Shown piece by piece: positions 24,061 through 35,289 of a DNA stretch of 64,000 nucleotides. Location of the stretch: NCBI RefSeq assembly GCF_963678635.1, contig NC_087071.1, positions 29,051,325 to 29,115,324 on the forward strand, in the 5' to 3' direction. Position numbers and translations under genes: made by a program. The notes beneath the pieces were generated by a model. It was not told the origin of the DNA and made no database searches. It was given only the letters and a program-made list of their open reading frames with translations. Numbering within the stretch: position 1 is the first letter of the stretch; each line of letters begins with the position of its first letter. Source of the DNA: Symsagittifera roscoffensis (taxonomy: Eukaryota > Xenacoelomorpha > Acoela > Convolutidae).

Positions 24061-25764
24061 GCCCATGCCATTACACAAAGATTTTTCAAATATTTTAATT
24101 CATTAAAATTGCATTTTGTAAAAAAAATTCAATTTTCAAAATCGAGTACTTTCTGGCACCATTGATTTGTATAAAAAGAAGTCCGAATCCAAGAAAGCAT
24201 CGCTATCTCCATAAAAATTGTGAGAAATCAAATAAGATTCCATGAAATGACCAAAAAACACTGAAAAGTAACAGTTTGTGACGACACTTTCTTCGGGCCA
24301 CAAAAAAAGCCATCGCGGTGAAAAAGTATCACCCGACAGCCAGAAACACAATAGTCAATATTAATCACAAAACTGAAACAAATGAATGTTTGGGCGTTGA
24401 TATTTTTTGGTTTGCTCTCTTCTTCAGCAAGAGTAGTTTTCGTAAGATGCATCGTAAAACTTTTAACAAATAAGTTATGATTCTGATGAAACCAAAAATA
24501 CTTTAACTCCTTGTTTTCAAATCAAACCATGGCACAAACTTTTTCACGAGCTTTTTTGTCATTGCAAGTTTTCTCGAGTTGTTATTTCTCAAGCCTTGTA
24601 CTGCTGTTCATACTAAAACCTAAAAAAAATTGCCGAAACATCGAATAAGTCTTGAAAAACATAAACATTCTACTTTGATGATGCGATAGCCATTTAGACT
24701 CACAAAAACCATTCCAAGCGAATGGTGTAAGGGCTATTCAAACAACTGGAAGTTTCGACTGTGCTACACAACCTTGGGTTCAAAAGACTAAAAACCTACA
24801 ACAGGTTGTAGAGATAGTATATATGCACATATATAGCTCAACCAAACATCTCGTCATCAAAAAAAAGTTTACAAAGTGTTTGGCCTCAGTAAAAAAAGCT
24901 TTTGAGAAGCCTGATAAGACTCAACAGAGTGTGAAAATGGCAATTCATAGAGTTGACCAGACAAAATAAAGGTGAATGGAACAAAAAAGCAAGTAGACAA
25001 TTTATAAATATTGGAGACGGTGAAAAAATCACGGGCCCAGGCTTTGACTTAGTGAAAACATAGCCGAGAAAAAACTAATACAAGAAAATTTAGAGAAACA
25101 AAAAAGCAGAAAGCAAGAAGAGCAAAGCCAAAATTAGATGAGAACAAAATTGACAATAACTTCCCCAATACAAAGTAGTAAAACCATGTCCTTTCCTGAC
25201 GTCAACAGAGCAAAAGCTGTTTGATTTTTGGCTCCATACACAAATAATATATTTCACGTCATTTGAGATACCTTGCTTGTCTCATTTTTGTTTTCGAAAC
25301 CATAACTTCATTAGAATAGAAATCTAATGATAGAAACCGGCATATTTGTTGCACCAAAATCTAACAAAAAGTTTGCTCTGATTAGAGTTGCACAAAAACT
25401 ATAACACAAATTAATTCAAGCTCCCGCTTATCTAAATGATATTTTAGGCACCGATTGCCCATGGACTTAGGTCGATATAAGAAATTTTCGTCCCGAAAAA
25501 AATCTATTGAAATTAAAATCTAAGAAATCAAATATTACAATGAAAATTGGATTTGAAAAATTGATGGAAAAAGTAAAAAATAATAACTAAATCTTTCCAA
25601 TCTAATCAGACGGCTCTTTTTAAGAAGCAAAAAGAAACTAAATTTGAGATTGACTATAAATGACTGATTTAAATGAAAATGCGTTATACAAAATGTTCAT
25701 CAATTGTCTTTTTCAGAATTCATGTAAGTTTCTTTTTTTTTATTTTTTCTTGAAGCCATAAATC

Positions 25765-25955
25765 CAGAGAAACCGCAGCCACGCACCAGTGAGTGCAGTC
25801 GAGAACCAGCGAGTCCATTCACGAATCAGTGGGTCTACTCATAATTCAGTGAGTCCACGCACAAACCAGCGAATCCAGTCAAAACCAGTGGTTCCAGTAA
25901 TGAACCAGTGAAACCAGTCAAGCACCATTGATTCCAGTCACTAGCCAGACTGCTA
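25765..25955 (+). repeat. 20-bp CCAGTGAGTCCAGTC minisatellite (R3)
   Basis: Second copy of the array at 23745-23935, with the same unit order and a few substitutions (for example AACCAGTGGTTCC against AACCAGTTGTTCC). Confidence 0.9.
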
Positions 25956-26017
25956 AAAACAAGAATAAAAAAAATAAATAAATCAGACACATATGCAACC
26001 AACTATATGGACAAACA

Positions 26018-26030
26018 GACACACACACAC

Positions 26031-26078
<48 letters not shown>

Positions 26079-26095
26079 ACACATGCGCCCATGCC
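26018..26095 (+). repeat. (CA)n microsatellite
   Basis: CA dinucleotide tract ending R3, with a different number and position of interruptions from the tract in R2. Confidence 0.97.
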
Positions 26096-26139
26096 ATTAC
26101 ACAAAGGTTTTTCAAATAATTTAATTCATTAAAATTGCA

Positions 26140-29100
26140 TTTTGTTTATTTTATTTTATTTTATTTTAAATTTTATTTCATTTTTGTTGTCTGAGTTCCA
26201 GCGGTCTTGTTTTTTTTTTCGGTCTAAGTTTGATTAAGTTCTGTGGGCGCAATGGATAGACGTTGAATCTGGCAATTTAAAATTATGAAAAGCTCTTATT
26301 TTCTTGTTAGGCGTTTTTAAAGTATTTTTAGGGCGGAGTATTTGAAGGTTTCAGGTTTTATTTTCAAAAAAATGTTTAGGAAAATTGAAATGAAAAAAAA
26401 ATGACACCACTGTCTATTAAATGAGAGTATAATCGATTATGGTCTATGGGAGCTTGGTGCGACCGGAAACAAAATTTGCAATCAATAAAATATTCTAGTT
26501 TCTGTTAATAATTTTATAGGGAGCTATTTATGCAAAAATAACATCAATTCGTTGCCAAATCTGATTCTAAAAAACAATCAAAATACCAGCAAAAACAAAA
26601 CAACAGTAGAGTTTAATCGTTAAGAACAATTTGAACTCAGTTTCGTTGTTCGTCAATCTCATTTGCATAAAAACTTTAATCGAAATAGCATGACAGTTTT
26701 TATAAAACTAAAACAGAAAAGTGCACCTCGAGGAAAGCTTTGAAAACAATGATTGAGAGGAAAAAATTTGTATCAGAATTTTTCAAAGTCAGTCTCAAAA
26801 TGGTATAGAAAACAGTTGCTTACACCGATGTTCATTTTTTCGAAGAAGTTGTTAATCTTGTTGGGTATCCCGGGCTGACCATCCACCAAAAAAATCCTCT
26901 ATCTTAGAATTTCTTTGTGTTATGTAGAAAAATTCCATTAAATTATCTTTTTTTTAAATCAAAATCCAAAAAAAAATGCCCAAAACAGTTTCAAAATTTT
27001 TTTATACCGTTTTAGCAATGAAGTAAAAGTAAATTTTTTTTTCAGTTCTTTCAGGTTTTTGCATGAAAAAATTCTCATACAAAGTTTAGAAAAAAGTCCA
27101 TTTATTTTTCATTAAAAAATGCGAATCCAAAATTTTTTTGCAATACATCTCATAGTTAGACGTATTAGTGGTTCCAAATTAATATGGTGACAAAAAAATC
27201 ATTTTTGACGAGTCATGTCATATAGTACCGGACTTGTTGTATGTGAGGTTTAGATATCGACAGCATTTCCAGTTTTCTGCAAAATGTAACTCAAAAAAGA
27301 AACCGGTTTTCGAGATAACGCATGTAGCGAAACCAATTGTTTGGTCTACGGGTTTTCGTTATTGTAGTCTCCGACAGCGGAGAACTTTTAAACTGGTTAT
27401 TAGAACGTTTAAAAAACTTGAATTTTTTTGACATATTCCTTGATTCAGATGAATAGTACAAGAGTCTACATATTTTTTACTCGAGAAAAACTCAGCGCTT
27501 GTTATAAAGATCGCGCTTCCAATAGTAAAACTAACCATTAAAGTTACAGCATTACTCAATCAAAGCTCCGAAACTTAAGTCTTTTTTTGCTTTTTATTTT
27601 CTCAAAATTTCATGTTTCCTGTAACTAAATTCTGCTAGGTTAAGTTTCCAAAACTGCAGTCATATCTTTTATCTATGAGGAATTGTGTTGCTAAAAAACT
27701 CGATCTTAATAGGCTAATTCCGTCTTATAATTTTTTGTGAGAGATTTGGTACATTTTGAACTTGATTTTTGCGCTCGGGATCTTTTTCGCTGATAATATC
27801 ATCTTTAGGTAGCCAAGTTTTATCAAAAATTGTACAAATTTTCTAATTTTTTGATTTTTTTGCGTCTGTTTTTTAGTTTCTTACATTTAATTGAATCAGT
27901 TTGTTCTCCCATTTTAGGTCTTTTGAAAATAAATTCAGGAATCTATTCCGAAAGTGAAATTATTTGATAATTAAGCAGACACAATTGAGATTTCTATTAG
28001 CCGCAACTTATTATCAGCTGTCAACTTTTAAACATCTTTTCTGTTGAAGCAAATCACATTTTGGTGTTATATTGGAAAATAGTTGCCTCAAGTTGCAGTT
28101 ACTTTTTTAAATGATAAAGTTCATTTTCTGTTCGTCCATTATCTAGGATATAAAATAGTAGTAGTTTAAAATTAGTGGTTGCTCTAACAAGGCAGCAGGA
28201 ATACTTTGTTCCCATAATGATTATGTTGAAGTTGCTCAAAAACTTTTATCTTGCGAAGTAATCTGGGGTCAAAAGAGAAAAAACGCTAAGTGTATTGACT
28301 TTTGTATTTACTTTTTGAGGCGACGCATTTAGGCATTTACTTCTGTCGTCGAACAACGCCGCAAATTAAAAATTAAACAGGTTTTGATTGTTCTCATAGC
28401 CAAATTTAGATCTCCTCGTTAAATTGTTTTTTTTTCTGGTAGAATTATTAAAAATTGACCAAAAAAACTGTTTTTTTTTTGCAATTTTTGAATTGCAAGC
28501 CAATTTCTGTTTGCAGTTCTGCAAGTTTGAGGCGTTAATAATTCAAAAACTACGCTCACATCTAAGGGTTATCTTAATAAATAGTCATGATGGAAACTGT
28601 TTGCAATCTTTAGGCTGTTTTGACGGAGTTTATTGATTTGATAGACCTCTATCATTTGAAGCAAAAATAGAAGATTTCAAAAAATTAATTTTGAGAGTTT
28701 CGCTTGTGAACAATTTAAGCAATTTAAGAAAATTTTTGAGTGGTATTTTTCAGTGCAATTTATGGAGTCGATTTGTTTTTTTTTTTAGTTTTTGTTTGAA
28801 CCGGTATCAAACTTAGTTGATTAAGTTTCTATTCTTAGTTGCGCATTTGATAACACTCCGCAAAAATGTTATAATTTCTTTTTGATTAGGAATACTTTAT
28901 TTTTCAATCAATAGTTATCGAAATTGTCTGAAGTAACAAATTTTTTTGTGCTTCATTTTTCAAACTTTCAGGGTTTGCCAGGATAGAAACTAGACTAATT
29001 TTTAGTGTTTATGTTACGTACTCTTTGTAACAATTTCGCTGTCCCTTAGAAAATAGTTGGTTTTTTCCACATTTTTTTCGTTTGTCAACAGTAAGCACAT

Positions 29101-30115
29101 TGGATGAAGAACTTTCTCATAGTGAAATACTTTTTAGCGGTTTTTTTTGGAAAATAAAAAATACAAATCCGAAGTCCAACACCATAAAACACAAGTCTGC
29201 TCAAGTTAAAACAAAACAAATTTAAATTCTGAAAAAAAATGACTGCACTATGTAAGGTTCAAACAAATGCATTTAGTACCATATTAACTAAATTAAAAAG
29301 TTCGCCTTAACTCGGTTTAAAAAAAAAATAAAACAATATAAGCCGCCGGTTACGTTATGTTAATATCGTAAGCTGAACTGTTAATTATACCAAATTGAAT
29401 AAATGGGAAACTTCAATTTCCCGTTCCCAATAAAATGATCAGCAATTTTTTTAACCGAGCTAAGAATGCCAATATGTTTCAGGCTTATAAAAACATTGTC
29501 GAAAATTGCCAGCTAAGAATTCGAAATAGTCTGGAGCAAAAAAAACATTCGAATCGAAATATTCTATCAATCTGTTCGCAATTTGAAGTATAAACAATTT
29601 AGTTTTAAGTTTGATCAAATTTAATGTTGCTAAGTGAAAAAAGGAAAACATTCGAAACTTTGAATTGATTTTTATTGTTACAAATTTGAGCATTTTCTTT
29701 TTACATCTGAACATATTTTTAAATGTCGAATCAATCAAAACTATACTGAGACAATACGTTTTTTACGGTGCAAAAAGAATACTTTTACGGTCAAAAGATA
29801 GCACGTACAACAACTAAAAAATCAAAAGATAGCACCTAAAATTCGACTCCCTCAAAAACTGTCAACGGATTGTATCGACAACTCATACGACAACAGCAAC
29901 AAGTTAGCTCATAGAAAGTAAGTGATTTCTTCGTTTCACAGAGAAAAATAAAAAAAACTTTGTTAACCAGATCAAAACTTCAATTCTCCCTACATGGGTT
30001 ACATTCAAATCATTAAATCAATGTGTAGTACTTAGAATCGTCGTTCAATTGCTAAGAGCAGGCTGATTACAGCATTTAAGGCCGTATTAGTAAAATACAC
30101 AACAACTCAGCTTTT
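26140..30115. other. AT-rich stretch, no gene recognised
   Basis: It begins with a short TTTTA-type repeat (about 26143-26175). The open frames inside (for example 27234-27431, 28424-28636 and 29460-29738) are low in complexity and lack splice or homology support. I see no RNA gene and no mobile element in it. Confidence 0.45.
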
Positions 30116-30124
30116 ATGAGATCC

Positions 30125-30385
30125 TCAGGCTTTTTGCCGTAGCACCGGATATTTGATGCAAATCCAATGTCGTCCAGGACAGATAACATTAAGCTTGAAC
30201 CAATCAAAATTCAGCTCTTCAATCAGTCGGTTCATTTCAAACACCATCACCACGTTTCTGATATAAGGTAAAGGAACAATAAAACTAGCATTTGAGTGAC
30301 CTCCCGACATCTTGATCTTGCTTCTATAGGTGCCAAAACTTATTCCAACGATGACGTTCGCGCAAAGATAATCGTCGAAACGAGC
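30125..30385 (-). CDS. G2 last exon, paralog of G1 last exon
   Basis: Minus-strand exon of 261 nt after the acceptor ggcatttcag, with TGA stop at 30125-30127. It encodes 86 residues with LCANVIVGISFG, IVPLPYIRNVV, ELNFDWFKLNVICPG and WICIKYPV. It aligns end to end with G1 6610-6879 in the same frame. Conserved Cys and Trp residues (LC-AN, NVxC, WIC) could be structural. The family is not recognised. Similarity at nucleotide level continues past the stop into GGATCTCATAAAAGCTGA. Confidence 0.7.
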   Translation of the reverse strand, partial: ARFDDYLCANVIVGISFGTYRSKIKMSGGHSNASFIVPLPYIRNVVMVFEMNRLIEELNFDWFKLNVICPGRHWICIKYPVLRQKA

Positions 30386-31392
30386 CTGAAATGCCTACAA
30401 TTAGCAACTTTTGTTAAATGTACGACAAAAAGAAACAATAAAAAAACAAATATAATGGCTTTTTATTTACTTTCAACCAATCGCAAACATTTTACACCAT
30501 TTTCAAATAACCAATAAATAAAGTCAAGTTACAATTTTCAAGATTTATTTTGCGCTTCTTCGGTAAAAAAAATTGCAAAAACTTTCATTTTTCGCTACAC
30601 TTTTAAAAAATTTAGTTAAAAAAACTTCAGTTTGACTGTTAGCTTTTGTTATTCCTCATATAGAATTACGGGAACAAAACAGTTCTTATTGAATTATATT
30701 TTTGTTAAGTTTTTCTGTTTGCACTTTCTGTTTGCACAGCGACTGGCATTTTTCGTTTTTAATTTCTATATGAAGAACCAATCCACTGCCAGAACCACAC
30801 ATTTTTGAGAAGAAAAAAAAGTGTATGACCACAGAAATAACAATAGTTTGTAACTACCTACTAAAAAAGATCCCTGTACTTTATTTTTTTTGAATTGTTT
30901 TTGTTACCATTTTTTATTTCTTCTTTTTTGGTAATTTTCATCGTTGATGTCTTATAATTCTATTCCAATAAAAACATCTCTAGTTATAATTTTCTAAAAT
31001 TTTCGAGATGCTCGCCATTATGATGCTGGAAATCTTGTATCAGTGTGACATATAAAAAGCATTTAAATTTTTCCTAGATAGCAAAGATGTTTTCTTGAAA
31101 AATTTGGCAGAGAATGAGAAGAAAAATTTATTGAGATAAAATGTCTCCACAATTAGCAGTTTTTCACAAACACTCTTCTTCTTATACACAGAAGAAAAGT
31201 TGGAACTGGAGCTTTTTATATCTAGAAACTTCGCAAAAACAAAACAAAGTTGAGTTGGCCGCAGAGGTGAAGTTTCAAATTGAGCAGAAAAAAATCAATA
31301 AATTGTACATAAGTTAGGTTTCCACAATTATCATCCAAGTAACTTGTTCAGCTACCCGAAAACATCGGCAAGGAAAGCTCATGCTCACTTGC

Positions 31393-31538
31393 CTTAATAA
31401 ATCTCAAGTTTTTGCCGGCACTAGAAAAGTCTGTCAGTTTGTTCATGTAGTCCTGAGGGGATATTCCTTCTCGCTGACCAAATGTTTTATAGGTTCGGAT
31501 CTGATAGACACAGCAACCTATGATCAAAAATAAAATTT
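31393..31538 (-). CDS. G2 penultimate exon
   Basis: Minus-strand exon ending AAG at 31393 and followed by GCAAGTGAG, the same apparent GC donor as in G1. The acceptor could be at 31539 (tttgttttag) or at 31518 (gatcatag); the second gives better agreement with the G1 exon. It encodes GCCVYQIRTYKTFGQREG, then ISPQDYMNKLTDF and NLRFIK. If the earlier acceptor is used, a hydrophobic ILFLII start extends into the Cys pair and might be a membrane segment. The intron to the last exon would be about 1.0 kb (30386-31392). Confidence 0.65.
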
Positions 31539-31999
31539 CTAAAACAAAAAAATAATCGAATTCTTATTACAAGATTTCAACGCAAACAAAACGCAACTTC
31601 ATTTAATTTTTTCGCAAATTTGTTCCGCTTTAAAATCTTTGTATTTATTGAAACTTGTTTCAATTGATAAGTTTTGAAAGACTTCGGGTTTTTTACTTCG
31701 ACTTTGTCACAAAAAAGCTTCAACAGAAATAAAAAAGTGTTTCGACTTTTTTTCAGCAAATGTCAAAGAATTCTAACAGCTCATACATTACTCCTTTCAG
31801 TCGTGGCTTTAACATTATTTGAATATATTTAAACTTTTTTCATTGTAAAAAGCAACGATTTGGCTAGATTGTTTACTTTGGAGCTAGTAATTTTTTTTCA
31901 GAAAAACTAAGCCGTGAAAATTTTTATTCATTCAAGAAAAGTTGAGGAAAAATACTTTTGTATTACTGTTTGAAAAAACAACTTCAAAAAATTTTTGCT

Positions 32000-32520
32000 T
32001 AAGATCCTAGAACTTTTTCAATTGATCTCAATAACCCGGATTGAACAAAAATGCTACTCACACAATTGTTAAATAATGAAAAAGTGTTAGTCATACATTT
32101 TTCATGCGTTTCGATAAGTACAGAGTTTTGCATGAAAGGTCTATGATATTTGATTTTTCATTTATGCAAAATGTATGACTAGCCTTTTCCCATAAACCAA
32201 AAACAGTTGACTTTTTAATCTTTATTTTCTCAAAATTTTTGGGATGTATTCCTGACCGAAGACAAGTGACAAAAAGCATGGTTTACTCCAAACTAGAGTC
32301 AACAAACGATTGATCTTCTGGCATTTATAATGCACTGGAAATGGCCTGAATTCTATAAGAGTTTTCTTACAAAAAGATATACTAAAAGCATCCAAGCAAA
32401 TTTTTTCAAAGATGGTTTTTTTCTAAATGTGTGTTTTTAATTATCAGACAATGATCAAGGCAAACATAAACATGCCATACAAAAGCAAATAGGAGTATAA
32501 AGCGTTTTCGAAAAAAAAAT
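32000..32520 (-). other. Block conserved with 10440-10880
   Basis: Counterpart of the G1 block. The minus strand contains LLLYGMFMFALIIV before a TGA, a possible membrane segment. Both copies have a gtttatg stretch at the equivalent position that could act as a weak donor. Confidence 0.5.
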
Positions 32521-32894
32521 TACCCACAGAAATCAAAAAAATTTCCATTTTTTTTGTATCCAGGACTACGTTATGCACACAAAAAATTAAATTTTTTGTT
32601 CAAAAAAAGTTCCAGGAAAAGTTTTTTTGAATACAAATTTCGACTTGCGGTTGAGAAAACTTTTGGGGCAAAAATACTTGGAAACATTTTTGTTGTCGCC
32701 ATCAAAAAAACCCTAGTCATACAATTTCTATATTTATGGACAAAAAGTTTTTTTCTAAATTTAGTAAGATACACCGACTTTTATGTCAAAACAAGAGAAA
32801 AATATTTTAAGAATCGATGACATCACTTTTTAAAAACATATAAAATTTTTAAGATTAGTATTTTTTCAAAAACTTGGTTTATGGAATTGTATCA

Positions 32895-33161
32895 CTAGCA
32901 TTTTTGATCTTTGGCTGTCAATCCGGGACGTAAGAAAAAAACAGCCAACAGCTCAAAATAAAATTTTTTCTTTTGAGGGAACAAGGAGGGAACACTTTGT
33001 GCTACGTGCACTGCATAGGGTTGTCTTTGTTCCACCAATTTCGAAAGTAATTGAATATTTTGAGAGCGCATTAGTACCTTTATAATTTTTATAAAAACTA
33101 TTAAACCCTCAGAATTTTGGAATCCTACTTTCACGTTTGAAAATAAGCCCCGACTTAACAA
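32895..33161 (-). CDS. Possible exon, unknown
   Basis: A minus-strand open frame of 88 codons between the G2 blocks. It includes QLLSKLVEQRQPYAVHVAQS and a hydrophobic FELLAVFFL stretch. No counterpart in G1 was seen and no convincing acceptor was found, so it may be chance. Confidence 0.2.
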   Translation of the reverse strand: MLSRGLFSNVKVGFQNSEGLIVFIKIIKVLMRSQNIQLLSKLVEQRQPYAVHVAQSVPSLFPQKKKFYFELLAVFFLRPGLTAKDQKC

Positions 33162-33299
33162 AATAATTGTTTTTGAGCCATTTGAGTCAACTGGTCTTTG
33201 TTTACAATCTGAAATATCTCCGACTACCTATGTTTCAACATTTCAAGTCTTTTTAAATGTTTGATACTAATTGATTATGAAATTACGAGTGTCATAAAC

Positions 33300-33496
33300 A
33301 AAAGAAACTGTTCGGATTAATGGCATGAGAGATTTTTTTAGGATAACCTGAAGGTTCAAACGTGTAGAATGAGTACCAATTGATGCTTTGGTAAAGTAAC
33401 CGACTATATATTTCAATGAAGAAAGTGTCGTTCCAGTGAGGATTACGAGACTGGTTGACATTCCAAGTCCAGTATCGACTCACGCAGAAGTAGATA
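33300..33496 (-). CDS. Candidate upstream exon of G2
   Basis: After a cacttttcag acceptor the minus strand is open for 65 codons rich in Trp, Tyr and Asn, including RYWTWNVNQSRNPHWNDTFF and SINWYSFYTFEPSGYP. This aromatic composition is unlike the chance frames around it. The frame ends just after a possible donor, TTTT|GTTTATG. Its phase (one base left over) would fit the two-base start of the 31.4-31.5 kb exon with the later acceptor. Family not recognised; connection to G2 is inferred from strand, order and phase. Confidence 0.45.
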
Positions 33497-33519
33497 CTGA
33501 AAAGTGATGCAGTTTAACC

Positions 33520-35280
33520 ATGGGTAGGAATGAAGAAGGGATACTGATCAGGTTACCAGTTGTTTCGACCTTTAAGGGCTCTTTTTCGTCCCACCACTCA
33601 CCTCACATCAGCATCTCGATTTCATGGAGTAGTGAGTGGTTTTACAAGGTTGAGTATGAAGACCAAATATGTTTGCCATCGCCTACTTAGTCCGTATGCC
33701 AAATTTTATAACGATCCGACAATGTGAACAGAAAAATTACTTTAAAAAATTGCAGGTAGGTGGAAAAAGAAAATAAGCCACGATAATATTGATTGGGGTT
33801 CGAGAATATAGACGAATAGCAAATGAATTGTCTATAATAGTAGAGCTGAACTTAGCCAACCAAAAAAAAATTGAGTAGAAAGTTTAAATAACTATTGTTT
33901 TGAACGAAAAAAGGGGTTCACAAGTTAGGCGAAAAATAGCTGAAAATAGCAAACTAAAGGGTTTATGTTTAAGCACTTTTTTCAACATTGAGCTTTAAAT
34001 TGTCCGCAAAAAACAAACTATTTTGAATGGCATGAAAAACAAAAAATAAACAATTTTTGCATGTATTTTTATCTATACTTCTTTATTATAGTTTAGTTTT
34101 CTAAACTTCTTTTGTTTAGCGCCTTCTAGATTGAATGCTGTGTACACTCCTTGGAAATTTAATGATTTTGTCAAATTATTCTTCTTTTTTCAAAACCCCT
34201 TGTTTTTTATCTACTTGACAATGTTTGATTGTTTCATGTTTCTCGAATCAGAAAGAAAGCACATTTATTTTTTTTTGAATCGTTTTGACCAACAGTTGAA
34301 AAAACCTTCGCTTGAATTGACTGAATCCAGTACATTGTGTTTTCCACGACTGGATTGAATATCTCGTTGAAAGAATTTAATCGATGTATTGTGTTTTTGC
34401 ACCAGAATATTAATTTTGTATAAAGTTAAATCAAGCAAATTCAATCAACCCGGGAAGTTTTATCAGCTTTTGAAAACTTCAGCTGATTTTTGTTCATCTT
34501 CGCTGAAACAATTTTCCGAGCACACTTTGCCAATCATCAGAATTTGTTTTCAAACGAAAACGCCTAGTAAGTTTAGCTCACTTTCATGCCTTATTTCAAG
34601 CCTCCTTCAATTAACTAGATTGGTTCAGAATTTACTAGATTTTGGTAAAATGCAGATCCTGAAAATAGGCGAGTTTGGCCGAGTCGACTAACAAACAGGA
34701 ATTTTGAAAAGTTGATGGAAGTCAACACGGGTTATTGTTCATTTTTCTGAACTGCTTACTATTAAATATTTCTACTAATTTGCAGAAAGACTTCAACAAT
34801 GCTACAAATCAACTACCATTACAGCATCAAGCTCTCAAGCAGGGTCAGTCAATTTTTGTATTAAGAGTTTTGTTCGGTTTGTGTGCACATAATCTAATAA
34901 AGTCAGTTAGGGTCGACTAACTGATAATTTTTAATGGGAAAGTTGTAATGTGCCAAAACTTGAAGCACCTGCTTTTGAACTATCATGCAGAGACAGATTA
35001 GCATTTAAAGTCTCATTCTAAGAATCTATTATTTCACTTTCCCTTTTTGCTACCTGTCGCGTCTTATCTTCTCTCCTATATTAGTTTTTTTTTAAAATTC
35101 TTGTTATTTTTTTAAAATCCTTCAAATTCTTGCTTATCGTTCTTAAGCTGATTGCAATTTTTTCACTAGACAATCAAATTCGATAACTAACCCCTATAAA
35201 TTTCTCGTTTAGCAAGACACTTTTGATGCGTCACACTAATTTTGGGAAGTACGATAGAATTGATTTCTCTGTAACCTCGC
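33520..35280. other. No gene recognised
   Basis: A plus-strand frame at 34389-34691 (100 codons, Ser/Leu/Lys-rich) is the longest here and has no further support. The phrase GTCGACTAAC occurs at 34681 and 34911 without clear meaning. Confidence 0.4.
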
Positions 35281-35289
35281 AATTTCTAT

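Larger units (their letters stand above)
21785..24100 (-). repeat. R-family repeat copy R2
   Basis: The inverted counterpart of R1. From 22103 to about 24120 it is almost identical to R3, offset by about 2.02 kb, so R2 and R3 arose by recent tandem duplication. The low-coordinate part (21785-22100) matches the third internal unit of R1. The high-coordinate end holds the minisatellite and (CA)n tract. A minus-strand frame at 22208-22429 contains VSGCRVILFHRDGFF, which matches R3 in frame and more weakly R1. Confidence 0.85.
24122..26110 (-). repeat. R-family repeat copy R3
   Basis: Near-identical tandem copy of R2. The junction lies at about 24120, where GCATTTTGTA runs straight into AAAAAAATTC. 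Single differences from R2 include a short extra AAAAAGTTTGCTCTG stretch near 25367. The frame at 24228-24452 repeats that at 22208-22429. Confidence 0.88.

Noticed and set aside
23807-24078. Cys/Val- and Thr/His-rich open frames
   Set aside because: They are translations of the (CA)n tract and its flanks; the same happens at 25918-26115.
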